From assembly GCA_035764505.1 (NCBI GenBank), contig DASTZC010000113.1, forward strand, positions 1 through 38,338: a stretch of 38,338 bases of DNA. The letters are read 5' to 3'. The notes under the pieces were generated by a model. It was given only the letters and a program-made list of their open reading frames with translations. It was not told the DNA's origin and ran no database searches. The position numbers and the translations under genes are program-made. This DNA comes from Candidatus Polarisedimenticolia bacterium. Its GTDB lineage: Bacteria > Acidobacteriota > Polarisedimenticolia > Gp22-AA2 > AA152. This document shows, piece after piece, positions 15,830 to 23,544 of the stretch. Each line of letters opens with the position of its first letter. Within the stretch, counting starts at the first letter, position 1.

Positions 15830-16918
15830 CTAGCGGGCCAGCGCCTTGCCCGCCTGGCGGCAGCATTCGCCGCGCGGGATCGGCTTGCCGTGCGGGCAGA
15901 GCTTCGGATGGCCCAGGAAGGTGCAGATCGAATCGGTCATGGCGGGGGAGAGGATGTGCTCGAAAACGCAAGCCTCCTCCTCCACCTGATGCTCCTGCAT
16001 CTGGAAGGTCTGGGTGAAAAGCGTCTCCGCCAGCCGCTGGCGCCGCACGAGGCTCTCGGCACGGACCAGGCCGGCGGGCGTCAGCTCCGGATCCGATGAC
16101 GGTCCCACGATGCCGCTGGCACGCAGGCGCTCGAGCAGCGGGGGCGTGGCGAGGCGGAACCCGCGCCCGCAGATCTCATGGGCCGCGGCGTCCCCCTCGT
16201 GCTTCATCCAGAGATATTCCAGAACCTCGTCGATGTCCTCCTCGCTCGCGTGCGAGGCAAATACCTCGCCGGCGATGCGCCCGTGCTCCAGGCGGATCTG
16301 GCGGTCGGCGAGGCCGCCGACCGTCGGATCGTGGGTGACCATCACCAGCGTCTGCCCCGCCGCGTGGATGCGCTGGAAAAGCTCCAGTACCGCCTGCTGG
16401 TTCTCGGCGTCCAGGGAGCCGGTGGGTTCGTCGGCCAGCACCAGCTGCGGGCGGTTGATCAGGGCGCGGGCAATCCCGACCCGCTGCTTCTCGCCTCCCG
16501 ACAGCTGCGCGGGAAGGTGCTCGAGCCGGTGGCCCAAGCCGACCTGCTCGAGGGCTTGCCTCGCCTCCGTCTCGTCGGCTTGGCTATGGAGATATTGCGC
16601 CAGCATCACGTTCTCGACGGCGGTCAGATAGGGGATGAGGTGGTATTGCTGGAATACCAGCCCGACCGACTCGCGGCGGTAGCGAATGCGCTCTCTCCGC
16701 GGCAGGGAGGAGAGGTCGACCCCGCCCACCAGGATGTGTCCCTCGTCGGGAGCGTCGAGCCCGCCGAGCAGGTTCAGCATCGTCGTCTTGCCCGACCCGG
16801 AGGGGCCCATCACGGCGACCCACTCTCCGGCGGCGATATCGAGGCTCACCCGGTCCAGAGCGGTCACCTGGCGGTCGTAGCGCCGCGTCACGTTCTGCAG
16901 ACTGACGAAGCTCATCAT
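15830..16918 (-). CDS. ABC transporter ATPase fused to a DtxR/MntR-like metal-sensor domain
   Basis: A 362-residue protein in one open frame. Residues 1-222 are a MacB/LolD-type ATPase: Walker A GPSGSGKTT (38-46), Q90, signature LSGGE (139-143), Walker B with E164, and H196. Residues 226-362 align along DtxR/MntR: a degenerate helix-turn-helix region (about 228-283), then RLAE (295-298), EACVFEH (315-321) and LGHPKLCPHGKPIP (335-348), the last being a DtxR-family hallmark. By alignment to DtxR, primary-site ligands C102/E105/H106 are kept (C317, E320, H321) and Met10 falls at D230. Ancillary-site H79 is Gln (Q294) and H98 is Glu (E313), while E83 is kept (E298). The HTH part is about 5 residues shorter than in DtxR. 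It overlaps the permease gene by 4 bp (ATGA) and is last in the iron operon. The likely role is to energise the two permeases, with metal sensing by the tail (inference). Confidence 0.9.
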   Translation of the reverse strand: MMSFVSLQNVTRRYDRQVTALDRVSLDIAAGEWVAVMGPSGSGKTTMLNLLGGLDAPDEGHILVGGVDLSSLPRRERIRYRRESVGLVFQQYHLIPYLTAVENVMLAQYLHSQADETEARQALEQVGLGHRLEHLPAQLSGGEKQRVGIARALINRPQLVLADEPTGSLDAENQQAVLELFQRIHAAGQTLVMVTHDPTVGGLADRQIRLEHGRIAGEVFASHASEEDIDEVLEYLWMKHEGDAAAHEICGRGFRLATPPLLERLRASGIVGPSSDPELTPAGLVRAESLVRRQRLAETLFTQTFQMQEHQVEEEACVFEHILSPAMTDSICTFLGHPKLCPHGKPIPRGECCRQAGKALAR

Positions 16919-18087
16919 TCTCCCCGCAGCGCGTCGGCGGGCCGGACCGCGAGGGCCCGGCGCAGCGGCGCCAGGACGGCAATCCAGCCGAGCGCCAGCG
17001 AGACGCCCAGCACCGCCGGCAGAACCTCCCAGCGCAGCGTCACCGCCGCGTCGAAGAGGCGCTGCCCCAGCAGGCGCGCCAGGACCCCGCCGACGAGCGT
17101 ACCCGACAAGGCTCCAATCAGGCTCAGGATCGTCGCCTCCCCGAGGAACATCGCCAGGATCTCCCCGTCGCCGGCCCCCAGCGATCGCATCAAGCCAATC
17201 TCGGGCTCCCGCTCCAGCACCGAGGAAAGCAGCGTCGTCATCACGCACAGGGCGCACAGCACCAGCACCACCAGCGAGAGCGACAACGACAGGCGGTGCA
17301 GCTTCGCCAGGAGCGCTCCCTGGCCCTCGGCCACCTGCCACAAGACGCGCGCCTGCGCGCCGGGGAGCTCCTTTTCGAGAAGCCGCGCCGCGCGCGTCAC
17401 CTCGGCGGAGCCGCCCGAGATGGTGAAGGAAGCGAGGGAGACGCGCCCCGCGGCACCGATCTTCTCCTGAAGCGAGGACAGCGGCAGGAAGATCTGCTCT
17501 TCTTCCGATTCTCCGGTGGCCAGCACGCCGCTGACGTGGCAGGAAAGCTCATGGTCTCCCAGGTGAATCACCAGAGACGAGCCCCGAGGCGATGAGATCC
17601 GCTCGGCAAGCGCCGATCCGACGACGCACTCGGTCGCCGTATTCGGCCATGCCCCCTCGATCTTCCAGCCCGCGTTGAGGCGCGGCAGCGCGGGAAACTC
17701 CGCTCCCGTGACGGTGGCGCCGTGCCAGGCGCCCTCGGTGCCTGCCGGTCGGACTCCTCCGGAGGCCAGCAGGAGAAGCGCGGGCGGCGGCTCGACGGCA
17801 ATTCCGGCGCGCGCGAGTCGCGCCGCGGCGCCCCGCAGCGCCGCTTCATCGAGGATTGCCCCTTCGGTCCCGAGCGGCGGCGTCACCAGCATGTTGGGCC
17901 CGAATCCCCTGACATCCTGCGACATCTTGCGCCGCACGTCGGCGTCGAGCGCCAGAAGCGTCGCCGTGAGCGTGGCGGCCGAGGCAATCGCCACGATGGC
18001 CATCAGAAAGTTGCCGCGGCGCAGCGCCAGGGAGCGCAGCAGGAAGCGCATCGCCACCCCGGCGTTGCGTCCCGGCCGGCGCAGCAT
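16915..18087 (-). CDS. FtsX/MacB-type ABC permease (second of two)
   Basis: About 390 residues: one N-terminal membrane helix (NFLMAIVAIASAATLTATLLAL), a large extracytoplasmic domain, then three C-terminal helices (LSLSLVVLVLCALCVMTTLLSSV, ILAMFLGEATILSLIGALSGTLVGG and VLPAVLGVSLALGWIAVLAPLRRA). The motif EREPEIGLMRSLGAGDGEI is typical of FtsX-like permeases. The external domain starts DADVRRKMSQDVRGFGPNMLVTP, parallel to the neighbouring permease (SQELKRFGANLVLLP), so the two are paralogues. I chose the ATG at 18087, 1 bp after the previous stop; GTG at 18099 and ATG at 18051 are alternatives. By position it corresponds to one of the Campylobacter Cj1661/Cj1662 type permeases of the p19 iron system. 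Confidence 0.87.
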   Translation of the reverse strand: MLRRPGRNAGVAMRFLLRSLALRRGNFLMAIVAIASAATLTATLLALDADVRRKMSQDVRGFGPNMLVTPPLGTEGAILDEAALRGAAARLARAGIAVEPPPALLLLASGGVRPAGTEGAWHGATVTGAEFPALPRLNAGWKIEGAWPNTATECVVGSALAERISSPRGSSLVIHLGDHELSCHVSGVLATGESEEEQIFLPLSSLQEKIGAAGRVSLASFTISGGSAEVTRAARLLEKELPGAQARVLWQVAEGQGALLAKLHRLSLSLSLVVLVLCALCVMTTLLSSVLEREPEIGLMRSLGAGDGEILAMFLGEATILSLIGALSGTLVGGVLARLLGQRLFDAAVTLRWEVLPAVLGVSLALGWIAVLAPLRRALAVRPADALRGE

Positions 18088-18088
18088 C

Positions 18089-19387
18089 CTAGAGGCCACG
18101 CAGCATCTCGAACGGGTGCAATTGGAGCAGCCGGCGCGCCGGGATCACGCATCCCAGAAACGCCATGGCCAGCGCGGCCGCCACCGCCAACGGCACGGCG
18201 AGCGGCGGAATGGCCACCGGGCTGCCGAACAGCGCGAGGGAGATCCAGCGAGCCAGCCAGGCGCCGGCGAGCGCCCCGAAGAGTCCGCCGGCGATTCCCA
18301 GGATTCCGGCCTCGGCCGCAAGCAGGCCGATGACCGAAGCGTTTCCCGCTCCCAGCGCCTTGAGCAGGCCAAACTCGGCGCGTCGCTCCAGCACCGCGGC
18401 CGTCAGGGCGCTGGTCACCGCCAGCGTGGCCCCCAATCCGGCCATCAGCGCCAGCAGAAGCAGGAGCGCGGAGACGCGCTGCAGGATGCGCCCTTCCGAT
18501 TCCGCCACGCGCCGCACGATCCGCGCACGCGACCCGGGGACCGAGCGCTCCAGCTCATAGGCGATCGATGAGACGAAGGGAGTACAGGACCAGCGCTCGA
18601 ACTCGCTGGGCGGAATCTTCCGGGGGTCGCTCCCCAGACGCGCATAGAAGGCGTTCTCCGGGGTGGTCAGGGCGCTCACCGCGATGCGCGTAATCTTGCC
18701 GCTCGTCCCGGCGGCTTTCCAGGCCGTTTCCAGAGTCACCAGGATGGCGTCTTCCTCCTCGCCCCCGCCGCGCAGCAGCCCGACCACCTGGAGCGGCAAG
18801 TCGCCCCCCTCGGCACGCACGCCAAGGCGGGATCCCACCTCCACTCCCAGGGCCGCTGCCAGCCGGACACCCACCAGCGCGGGCGGCGGGTCGACGGAAA
18901 CGGCTTCCGGATCGAGGTCCTCGATCCAGCGCCCTTTCACGCTCCAGGCGGGATTCAGGCTGCGGATTCCGGTGACGAAGCGCTCCCCGGAGGGAAGGTC
19001 GAAACGCCGCTCGAACCAGGTCCCCCACAGGGCGGCCGTGCGCCCCTCAGCGTGCACCCGCGCCTCGAAAACCGGCGCAAAGGCCAGGATGTTGTTCTTC
19101 CAGAAATTGTCTTTGACCTTCGCAAGGCCGGCGGCGTCGAGATAAGAGGGCATCCGCCAGGCGCCCATCTCCTCGCCGGCCACCTTCACCTCGCCGCCAC
19201 CCTCGGCGGGGAGCAGGACGAGATTGGCCCCGAAGCGCTTCAGCTCCTGGCTCATCTTGTCGCCGATGTCCATGGCGATGTCGGCCAGCGCCGCGGCCGC
19301 GGCGGTCCCCAGCGTCACGGCCGCCAGGACAACCAGCTTGCGCCGCTTCTGCCGGAAGAGGGAATCACCCAGGATGCGCAGGAGCAT
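18089..19387 (-). CDS. FtsX/MacB-type ABC permease (first of two)
   Basis: A 432-residue permease with an N-terminal helix (KLVVLAAVTLGTAAAAALADIAM), an external domain of about 250 residues and three C-terminal helices; LERRAEFGLLKALGAGNASVI is the FtsX coupling motif. I chose ATG 19387 because GAGGG lies 7 bases upstream; an in-frame TTG at 19399 also exists. The gap to the FTR1 stop is 8 bp. The external domain has a run of charged residues but no obvious iron-binding His or Met cluster. With the second permease it likely forms a heterodimer driven by the ATPase-DtxR protein. Substrate is uncertain: it may move a ligand or reductant, or an electron-transfer partner, not iron itself. Confidence 0.87.
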   Translation of the reverse strand: MLLRILGDSLFRQKRRKLVVLAAVTLGTAAAAALADIAMDIGDKMSQELKRFGANLVLLPAEGGGEVKVAGEEMGAWRMPSYLDAAGLAKVKDNFWKNNILAFAPVFEARVHAEGRTAALWGTWFERRFDLPSGERFVTGIRSLNPAWSVKGRWIEDLDPEAVSVDPPPALVGVRLAAALGVEVGSRLGVRAEGGDLPLQVVGLLRGGGEEEDAILVTLETAWKAAGTSGKITRIAVSALTTPENAFYARLGSDPRKIPPSEFERWSCTPFVSSIAYELERSVPGSRARIVRRVAESEGRILQRVSALLLLLALMAGLGATLAVTSALTAAVLERRAEFGLLKALGAGNASVIGLLAAEAGILGIAGGLFGALAGAWLARWISLALFGSPVAIPPLAVPLAVAAALAMAFLGCVIPARRLLQLHPFEMLRGL

Positions 19388-19395
19388 TGTTACCC

Positions 19396-20694
19396 TCAAT
19401 TCACCGGCGGCGCGCCGGCCGCCGCGGGAGCCGCGCGGAAGGCGTTCACCATGGTGCGCAGATCGGCGAGGCGCAGCACCAGATCGCCTCCTTCATCACG
19501 GTAGGGGAGCGGCACCGGGTTGCAGCCGCCTGCCGTTCCGAGGGTCTCGCGATTGATGTCGGCGGCGCAGGCGAGACAGACGAGCCGCCCCTTGATCTCC
19601 ACGTAGCCGGATGCCCCGCAGACCTGACAGGCGTCGAAGGCGGGAACCGGCTTGCCGTGCGACTGCATGACGAAGAAGCGCACCACCACGCCGTCGATCG
19701 ACACGCCGAAGCGATGCAGGTGCCCGTCCCCCAGCCCGGAGGTGGACAGGCGGACTTCGTCCTGCGACTCCGGTGTCAGCAGCGCCGGCGGATCGATTCC
19801 TTTCGGCAGCCGCGAATAGGCGTAGGACACGGTCAGCGAGGCGATGATGAGCGTCCCCGCCGTCGCCAGCAGCCGCCTCCAGAGGCTGTCGCGCCGCAGC
19901 CTGGCCAGGGCCAGGCGGCGCTGCGGTCCTTCCAGCTTCTGGGCGTCGCTGCGCCGGCGCCGATCTTCGCGGCCCGGCACCAGCATCACGATGAGCGGCA
20001 GCGCCAGCAGCGACACGACCACCAGCACGTCGTTCTTGACGATCGGGCCGATGAGGCGCATCTCGCGCCGCCCCACCGGCAGGCTCCCCAGCTCGCCGAA
20101 TTCGTGCAGGCCGCCGATCAGGAGCTGGGCCCCCAACAGGAGCAGGACGATCTCGGTCACCTTGAAGAAGCGCGCCAGATCGACCCGGATGCTGCCGCGG
20201 ACGAAGGCGACACCGAACAGCGTGGCGAGTGCGAGTCCGACGGCGCCCCCCAGGTAGGCGAGCAGCGAATCGGAGGTCAGCTTCACCGCCCCCAGGAACA
20301 GGACCGTCTCCACTCCCTCGCGCAGGATCAGCAGGAAGGTCAGGCCGAACAGTCCCGCGGCGATCGTCCCGGAGTCCTTGTGCGCCATGGCCTCCAGCCG
20401 TCCCTCGATCTCGCCGCGCATCCCCTTGCCGGTGCGCCACATCCAGATCACCATCGTGATCACGAAGAACGAGCCCAGCACCATCAGCCAGCCTTCGTAG
20501 GCCTCCTCCGCGATCCCCAGTCGCACGAAGACGGCGGCGGCGATCAGGCTCGCCGCGATGCCGGCCCCCAGGCCCCAGTAGACGGCGCGTCCCAGAATCT
20601 CGCGTCCGGTGCGCTTGAGATACGCGAGGATAATCCCCACCACGAGGGCGGCTTCCACGCCTTCCCGGAGGGTCACGACCAGGGCTTCGAACAT
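19396..20694 (-). CDS. FTR1 iron permease fused to DUF2318
   Basis: A 432-residue protein. Residues 1-240 are an FTR1/EfeU-type high-affinity iron permease with seven helices and both iron-ligating REGVE motifs (10-14 and 125-129), plus HEFGELG (197-203). A basic linker (241-272) leads to another helix (about 276-292) and a DUF2318 domain (about 310-432) with CQVCG (356-360), CLAC (373-376) and GGCNPVPL (389-396), giving five conserved cysteines likely to hold a metal or Fe-S centre. In Campylobacter the FTR1 and DUF2318 parts are separate genes (Cj1658 and Cj1660). The gene starts 2 bp after the fur stop, so iron control by Fur is likely. It imports ferric or ferrous iron across the inner membrane, presumably with the downstream ABC genes. 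Confidence 0.92.
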   Translation of the reverse strand: MFEALVVTLREGVEAALVVGIILAYLKRTGREILGRAVYWGLGAGIAASLIAAAVFVRLGIAEEAYEGWLMVLGSFFVITMVIWMWRTGKGMRGEIEGRLEAMAHKDSGTIAAGLFGLTFLLILREGVETVLFLGAVKLTSDSLLAYLGGAVGLALATLFGVAFVRGSIRVDLARFFKVTEIVLLLLGAQLLIGGLHEFGELGSLPVGRREMRLIGPIVKNDVLVVVSLLALPLIVMLVPGREDRRRRSDAQKLEGPQRRLALARLRRDSLWRRLLATAGTLIIASLTVSYAYSRLPKGIDPPALLTPESQDEVRLSTSGLGDGHLHRFGVSIDGVVVRFFVMQSHGKPVPAFDACQVCGASGYVEIKGRLVCLACAADINRETLGTAGGCNPVPLPYRDEGGDLVLRLADLRTMVNAFRAAPAAAGAPPVN

Positions 20695-20696
20695 CT

Positions 20697-21158
20697 TCAG
20701 GAGACTGCGGGCTGTCCGGATGACGACCGGGAAGAGCGGGCGCAGGCGGAGCAGCGGCCGCGGAGCTGGTGGGTGTGCTCGATCAGCTGGAACCGGCGCC
20801 GGCGGCAGATGGCCGCCACCAGCCGCTCGATCTGGCGGTTCTCGAACTCCAGGATCTTGCCGCAGCTCACGCAGACCATGTGGTCGTGGTGGTGCCTTCC
20901 CACCATCGGCTCGTAGCGCGCCTGGCCCTTCGCCATGTCGATGCGGTGCACCAGCCCCGCCTCCACAAGGCGCGCCAGGGTGCGGTACAGCGTCGCCGGG
21001 GCCACCTCGCGCCCGCGGCGGCGGAAATGGGCCAGCAGATCGTCAGCCGTGAAGTGGCCGCGCACCGCGAGGATCTCCTCCAGGATGGCGCGGCGGGAGC
21101 GGGTCATCTTCAGGCGGTTGACGGCGAGGTAGCGCTCGAAGCGGCCGGTCGCGTCCAA
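20697..21158 (-). CDS. fur: Fur-family metal-responsive repressor
   Basis: A 153-residue Fur-type protein: an N-terminal winged helix (DNA-reading helix around APATLYRTLARLVEAGLV, 53-70) and a C-terminal dimer domain with the metal motif HHHDH (89-93) and CVSC (96-99), with another pair CSAC (136-139) for structural zinc. The metal-site His and Glu (E104/E106, H128/H130) are present. I start at TTG 21158 because GGAG lies 6 bases upstream; a TTG at 21173 would touch the operator directly. It is the first gene of the iron operon and sits beside its own predicted box, so autoregulation is likely. Fur, Zur and PerR cannot be told apart with certainty, but the iron-transport context favours Fur. 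Confidence 0.88.
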   Translation of the reverse strand: MDATGRFERYLAVNRLKMTRSRRAILEEILAVRGHFTADDLLAHFRRRGREVAPATLYRTLARLVEAGLVHRIDMAKGQARYEPMVGRHHHDHMVCVSCGKILEFENRQIERLVAAICRRRRFQLIEHTHQLRGRCSACARSSRSSSGQPAVS

Positions 21159-21175
21159 GGCTTCTCCGATCAAAG

Positions 21176-21192
21176 TTGATAATCGTTCTCAA
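21176..21192. promoter_or_regulatory. Putative Fur box
   Basis: TTGATAATCGTTCTCAA is an imperfect 17-bp palindrome that resembles the consensus Fur core TGATAATCATTATCA. It lies 17 bases upstream of the chosen fur start codon and about 106 bp before the SnoaL gene, so it could act on both directions. No binding data exist here. Confidence 0.6.
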
Positions 21193-21198
21193 TTCGGT

Positions 21199-21211
21199 CC
21201 CGATTATCGGG
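21199..21211. promoter_or_regulatory. Second palindrome, possible operator
   Basis: CCCGATTATCGGG is a 13-bp palindrome, perfect apart from its central base pair, and lies 6 bp from the Fur box. Its core GATTATC resembles a Fur half site, so it may be an extension of the operator or a site for another dimeric regulator. Confidence 0.4.
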
Positions 21212-21298
21212 CGGCGCGAGGAATCCTGTCAAACCCGCCGCGCTGGCGCGCCGGGGCGTCTTGGGGATAGGCTAACCGCTCCCCGAGGAGGTGAGGCG

Positions 21299-21796
21299 AT
21301 GAAGCGGCGGTCGAGACGGATCCTGACGGCGTTCCTCCTGATCGCCTTGGCGGCCGGGGCCGCCTGCCGGCGCGCCGATTCGCAGGCGCAGGTGCAGGAG
21401 GCGGTGCGCGATTACTTCGACTCGCTGAACCGGGCCGATCCGACCGGCATCATGGAGCGGTTCAGCCACAAGGCGGAGACGACCTCGGTCCTGGAAGGAG
21501 AGATCCTGCGCGGGTGGGAGGCGATCCGCGACGAAACCGACCGGATGGCGGGGACCGCCGGCGAGGAAGTCTGGGCTCCCGGCACGATGGAAGTCGTTTT
21601 CCTGGGAGAAGACCATGCCCTGGTGGTCCTTCCGGTGAACGTCACCTTGTCCTTCGGCATGGGCCGGGAAGACCTCGCGGGCGCGGCGACGCTGGTCCTG
21701 GAGCGCCGCGCTGGGGTCTGGAAGGTGCTGCACGAGCATCGCAGCCTGCAGCACGACGACTATGACACGTCCGAGGGGGACACATCACGCAGCTGA
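21299..21796 (+). CDS. Exported SnoaL/NTF2-like protein
   Basis: A 165-residue protein. The signal region MKRRSRRILTAFLLIALAAGAAC may end in a lipidated Cys, but the box GAAC is poor. The rest matches the SnoaL-like/NTF2 fold: VQEAVRDYFDSLNRADPTGIMERFS, GWEAIRDETDRM, DHALVVLPVNVTL and VWKVLHEHRS. Such cone-shaped domains are often steroid- or polyketide-handling enzymes or ligand binders. The ATG has GAGGAGGTGAGG upstream. It diverges from fur, so the Fur box could influence it. Its stop overlaps the ATG of the next gene by one base (TGATG). Confidence 0.82.
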   Translation: MKRRSRRILTAFLLIALAAGAACRRADSQAQVQEAVRDYFDSLNRADPTGIMERFSHKAETTSVLEGEILRGWEAIRDETDRMAGTAGEEVWAPGTMEVVFLGEDHALVVLPVNVTLSFGMGREDLAGAATLVLERRAGVWKVLHEHRSLQHDDYDTSEGDTSRS

Positions 21797-23544
21797 TGCG
21801 GGGGTGGTTGCCTGGAGCCTTCTGTGCGGCGCTTCTCATCGCGGGAGAGGCGGCTTACGCGGGAGTGGGGCCGCTCGAGGCGCCGCTATGGCGGGCGACC
21901 TACGAGGTGCGTTTCAAAAGCTCCGCGGCCGCGGAGCGCCAGGCGGAGATTGCCGCGCGGCTCGCCTGGATTGGCGATCCGGCAAATCGTCCCGCCGAGG
22001 TGCGGCTGAGCATGGCGGATGACGGCTTTCCGGGAGGCTATGGATCGCACGTGGAGGGGATGGAAATGCCGGCCGACGGAATCACACTGCCGGTCGACCC
22101 CTCTGGAAGAGTCGAGTTCCGCTATACCGTACGTCTCACCCATGACACCGAAGGATGGGGCCCGGGACCCGACGAGGCTCCCTATGCTTTCGACGGCGGC
22201 GCCTTCTGGACCGGGCGCTCGCTGTTCATCACCGCGCCTCGCAGCCGCCCCGAGCTCTCTCTGACCGCCGAGCCGGGGAGCCGCATCTCGGTCTCCTATC
22301 CTCCCGTTCCCGGATTCGTGGGGCGCTACCGGGTCGACGATGAAGATCACCTGCGCAACAGCTTTCTGATGGTGGGCAGTCAGCGGGAATCGCGCCTCGC
22401 CGTCGGCGAGGCGGAAATCCTCCTCGCCCTGGCCGGACCGATGGGCTCCTCGATGGAGCAGGTCGAGCCGGCCATCGCCCGCTTCCTCAATGCCGCGGGG
22501 GCGCTGTTCCATGGAGCGCCGCCCCGGCGGATCCTGGTGGCCGGGAGCGTCGGCGCGCGTCCGGGCAGTCTCGACGGCGGCACCTTCGGCGACGACGTCA
22601 GCTTCCTGGCCGACGAGCCGCTGAGCGAGTACAACGCCGATCGGTGGAGGCCGTTTCTATGCCACGAGATCTTCCACCTGTGGAACGGCAACACGCTTCA
22701 TTTCGACCGGCAGGCCTACTGGTTCACCGAAGGTTTCACGGAGTACTACGCCTTCCAGCTGCCGCGCCGGCTCGGACAGATCTCCTCCGATGAGTTCCGC
22801 CGGAAGGTGGGCGACAAGGCAGCCGCCTACCTCGAAGCGGCGGGCGGCAAGGGGCTGCTCGCCGCGGGCGACGAGAAGTTCCTGAACCCGGCCGTGGTCT
22901 ATGACGGCGGCTTCCTGGCGGCGCTGTCGCTCGACCTCGAGATCCGCGCCGCCACGAAGAACCGGCGCTCCCTCGACGAGGTCATGCGGCGGCTCTACCG
23001 CCGCGCCCGCGGCGGGCAGGCACTGACCCTGGAGGACGTCCGCCGGGAAGTCTCGAGAGCCGCAGGGGTGGATCTCGACGCTTTCTTCCGCGACCACATC
23101 GCCGGCGAGAGGGTGCTTCCCCTGGAGCAGACCTTGGGCCTGTCCGGCATCGCTCTCGAGGTCCGGAAGACACAGCTTCCCGTGCTGGAGGATCTCCTTG
23201 GAACGCTGCTGCGATGTCCTTCGGCGCGGCGGACCGAAGCAGGAATCGAGCTGCTGCGCTGCGAGCCGGGGGATCTTTCCGCGGGGGACATCCTGGTGGA
23301 GGCCGCCGGCTCGCCCGTGACCGGATTCCAATCGCTGCGCAGCGCGCTATGCGAGGCGACGCCCGGGTCCGTCGTGCCGCTCACGGTCCTGCGCGGCGGG
23401 CAGCGCGACATCCTGAAGGTCCGGCTCGGCGGCGATCCGGGCCGCAGCCTTCCTTCTTCTCCCCATGTCGAAGCTTCCCTTAAGCCGCGCCCGGATGCCG
23501 GCAAGATCCCCCTGGAGATCCGCTCGGCGGTTTTCGGGCCATGA
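21796..23544 (+). CDS. Secreted M61-like metallopeptidase with PDZ-like tail
   Basis: A 582-residue protein with a signal peptide (1-22). An N-terminal beta-rich region resembles M61/M1 peptidases. The zinc site is HEIFH (290-294) with the third ligand E312 in WFTEGFTEYYA, spacing as in M1/M61 peptidases. The C-terminus (about 450-550) has GDLSAGDILVEAAGSPVTGFQSLRSAL, a PDZ-like domain as in glycyl aminopeptidase-type M61 enzymes. The likely role is aminopeptidase activity in the periplasm. It shares the last base of the previous stop and overlaps the next ATG by 4 bp, so it belongs to the long plus-strand operon. Confidence 0.85.
   Translation: MRGWLPGAFCAALLIAGEAAYAGVGPLEAPLWRATYEVRFKSSAAAERQAEIAARLAWIGDPANRPAEVRLSMADDGFPGGYGSHVEGMEMPADGITLPVDPSGRVEFRYTVRLTHDTEGWGPGPDEAPYAFDGGAFWTGRSLFITAPRSRPELSLTAEPGSRISVSYPPVPGFVGRYRVDDEDHLRNSFLMVGSQRESRLAVGEAEILLALAGPMGSSMEQVEPAIARFLNAAGALFHGAPPRRILVAGSVGARPGSLDGGTFGDDVSFLADEPLSEYNADRWRPFLCHEIFHLWNGNTLHFDRQAYWFTEGFTEYYAFQLPRRLGQISSDEFRRKVGDKAAAYLEAAGGKGLLAAGDEKFLNPAVVYDGGFLAALSLDLEIRAATKNRRSLDEVMRRLYRRARGGQALTLEDVRREVSRAAGVDLDAFFRDHIAGERVLPLEQTLGLSGIALEVRKTQLPVLEDLLGTLLRCPSARRTEAGIELLRCEPGDLSAGDILVEAAGSPVTGFQSLRSALCEATPGSVVPLTVLRGGQRDILKVRLGGDPGRSLPSSPHVEASLKPRPDAGKIPLEIRSAVFGP

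Noticed and set aside
19387-20916. 509-residue plus-strand frame over FTR1 and fur
   Set aside because: Gln/His/Arg-rich translation antisense to well-supported genes.
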